DNA of 5,526 bases, from positions 1 to 5,526 of the forward strand of contig JAGWSE010000119.1 in NCBI GenBank assembly GCA_028869395.1. The letters run 5' to 3'. The translations under genes were made by a program, and so were the position numbers. The notes under the pieces are model-generated. The model saw nothing but the letters and a program-made list of their open reading frames with translations. It did not search any database and had not been told where the DNA came from. Below, in pieces: positions 5,116-5,526 of this stretch (position 1 is the stretch's first letter; each line of letters opens with the position of its first letter). Origin of the DNA: Alphaproteobacteria bacterium. Its GTDB lineage: Bacteria > Pseudomonadota > Alphaproteobacteria > Caulobacterales > Caulobacteraceae.

Positions 5116-5526
5116 TCAGTGCGCCGGCGCGACCCGCCAGACCACGCCGCCCACGTCGTCCACGACCAGGAGACCGCCGCGCTGGTCCACGGCCACGCCC
5201 ACGGGCCGGCCCTGGATCTGCTTCTGCGCATTCAGGAACCCGGTCAGGAAGACCTGCGCCGGGACCTGCGGCTTGCCGTCTGCGAAGGGGACAAAGACCA
5301 CGCGATACCCGTTGAGAGGCTTGCGGTTCCACGAGCCATGCTGGCCCACGAACGCGCCGCCCCGGTACTGCGGCGGGAATGCGTCCCCGCGGTAGAAGAC
5401 CAGGCCCAGGGAGGCCGTGTGGGCGCCCAGGCCGTAGTCGGGCTTGATCGCCTTGGCCACCAGGTCGGGCCGCTGCGGCTTCACGCGCGTATCCACGTGT
5501 TGCCCCCAATAGCTGTAGGGCCAGCC
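5116..5526 (-). CDS. L-sorbosone dehydrogenase-like PQQ-dependent sugar dehydrogenase, C-terminal fragment
   Basis: This is the last 136 residues of a gene entering from the right edge and ending with TGA at 5116-5118. The visible part starts GWPYSYWGQHVDTRVKPQ and continues with HTASLGLVFYRGDAFPPQYR, then FVGQHGSWNRKPLNGYRVVF and a final propeller blade, RPVGVAVDQRGGLLVVDDVG. These are hallmark C-terminal motifs of the L-sorbosone dehydrogenase/soluble glucose dehydrogenase-like family: six-bladed beta-propellers, usually periplasmic, that oxidise sugars or related alcohols and aldehydes with pyrroloquinoline quinone. The N-terminal half, with the signal peptide and most likely cofactor ligands, lies outside the window, so true PQQ binding and the substrate are unconfirmed. 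Many family members are annotated only as PQQ-dependent sugar dehydrogenase. The frame has no break within the window. The internal GTG at 5494-5496 is Val, not a start. The 351-aa protein gene follows after 109 bp. Confidence 0.87.
   Translation of the reverse strand, partial: GWPYSYWGQHVDTRVKPQRPDLVAKAIKPDYGLGAHTASLGLVFYRGDAFPPQYRGGAFVGQHGSWNRKPLNGYRVVFVPFADGKPQVPAQVFLTGFLNAQKQIQGRPVGVAVDQRGGLLVVDDVGGVVWRVAPAH

Overview
The window is GC-rich, densely coding bacterial DNA. Its protein styles (thiolase, free-methionine-sulfoxide reductase, a receiver protein with a GPDRRRR linker) and one TTGACGC-type -35 element suggest an alphaproteobacterium, probably near Caulobacterales (Caulobacter/Phenylobacterium-like). 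That placement is inferred from family resemblance, not from a search. I found no RNA gene, insertion sequence, CRISPR array, phage gene or long repeat. It looks like ordinary chromosomal housekeeping and metabolic sequence.

Layout. At the left edge, on the minus strand, is the N-terminal 120 residues of an exported S9-type peptidase or TolB-like propeller protein (1-362). It diverges from a plus-strand run: a CheY-like receiver protein with a long uncharacterised C-terminal extension (465-1391), then 31 bp later a GAF-fold free methionine-(R)-sulfoxide reductase, msrC (1423-1917), then a 390-aa acetyl-CoA acetyltransferase/3-ketoacyl-CoA thiolase (2003-3175). A perfect 11-bp hairpin (3216-3242) follows. 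After it comes a short-chain dehydrogenase/reductase reading frame (3262-3954) that is intact except for one in-frame TAG at codon 112, so it is called a pseudogene.

The right part is on the minus strand. It holds the C-terminal 136 residues of an L-sorbosone-dehydrogenase-like PQQ propeller enzyme (5116-5526, running off the edge). Downstream of that, 109 bp away, is a 351-aa protein I do not recognise (3951-5006), with a possible ferritin-like E/ExxH metal-site pattern. Its stop codon and that of the SDR share a single CTAG palindrome.

How they fit together. The thiolase and the SDR could belong to acyl-CoA or ketone metabolism, but the SDR is broken as sequenced. The receiver protein and msrC are close enough to be co-transcribed. 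No single pathway joins all the genes, and I see no convincing novel multi-gene system. The best leads are the nonsense-interrupted SDR and the unrecognised 351-aa protein.
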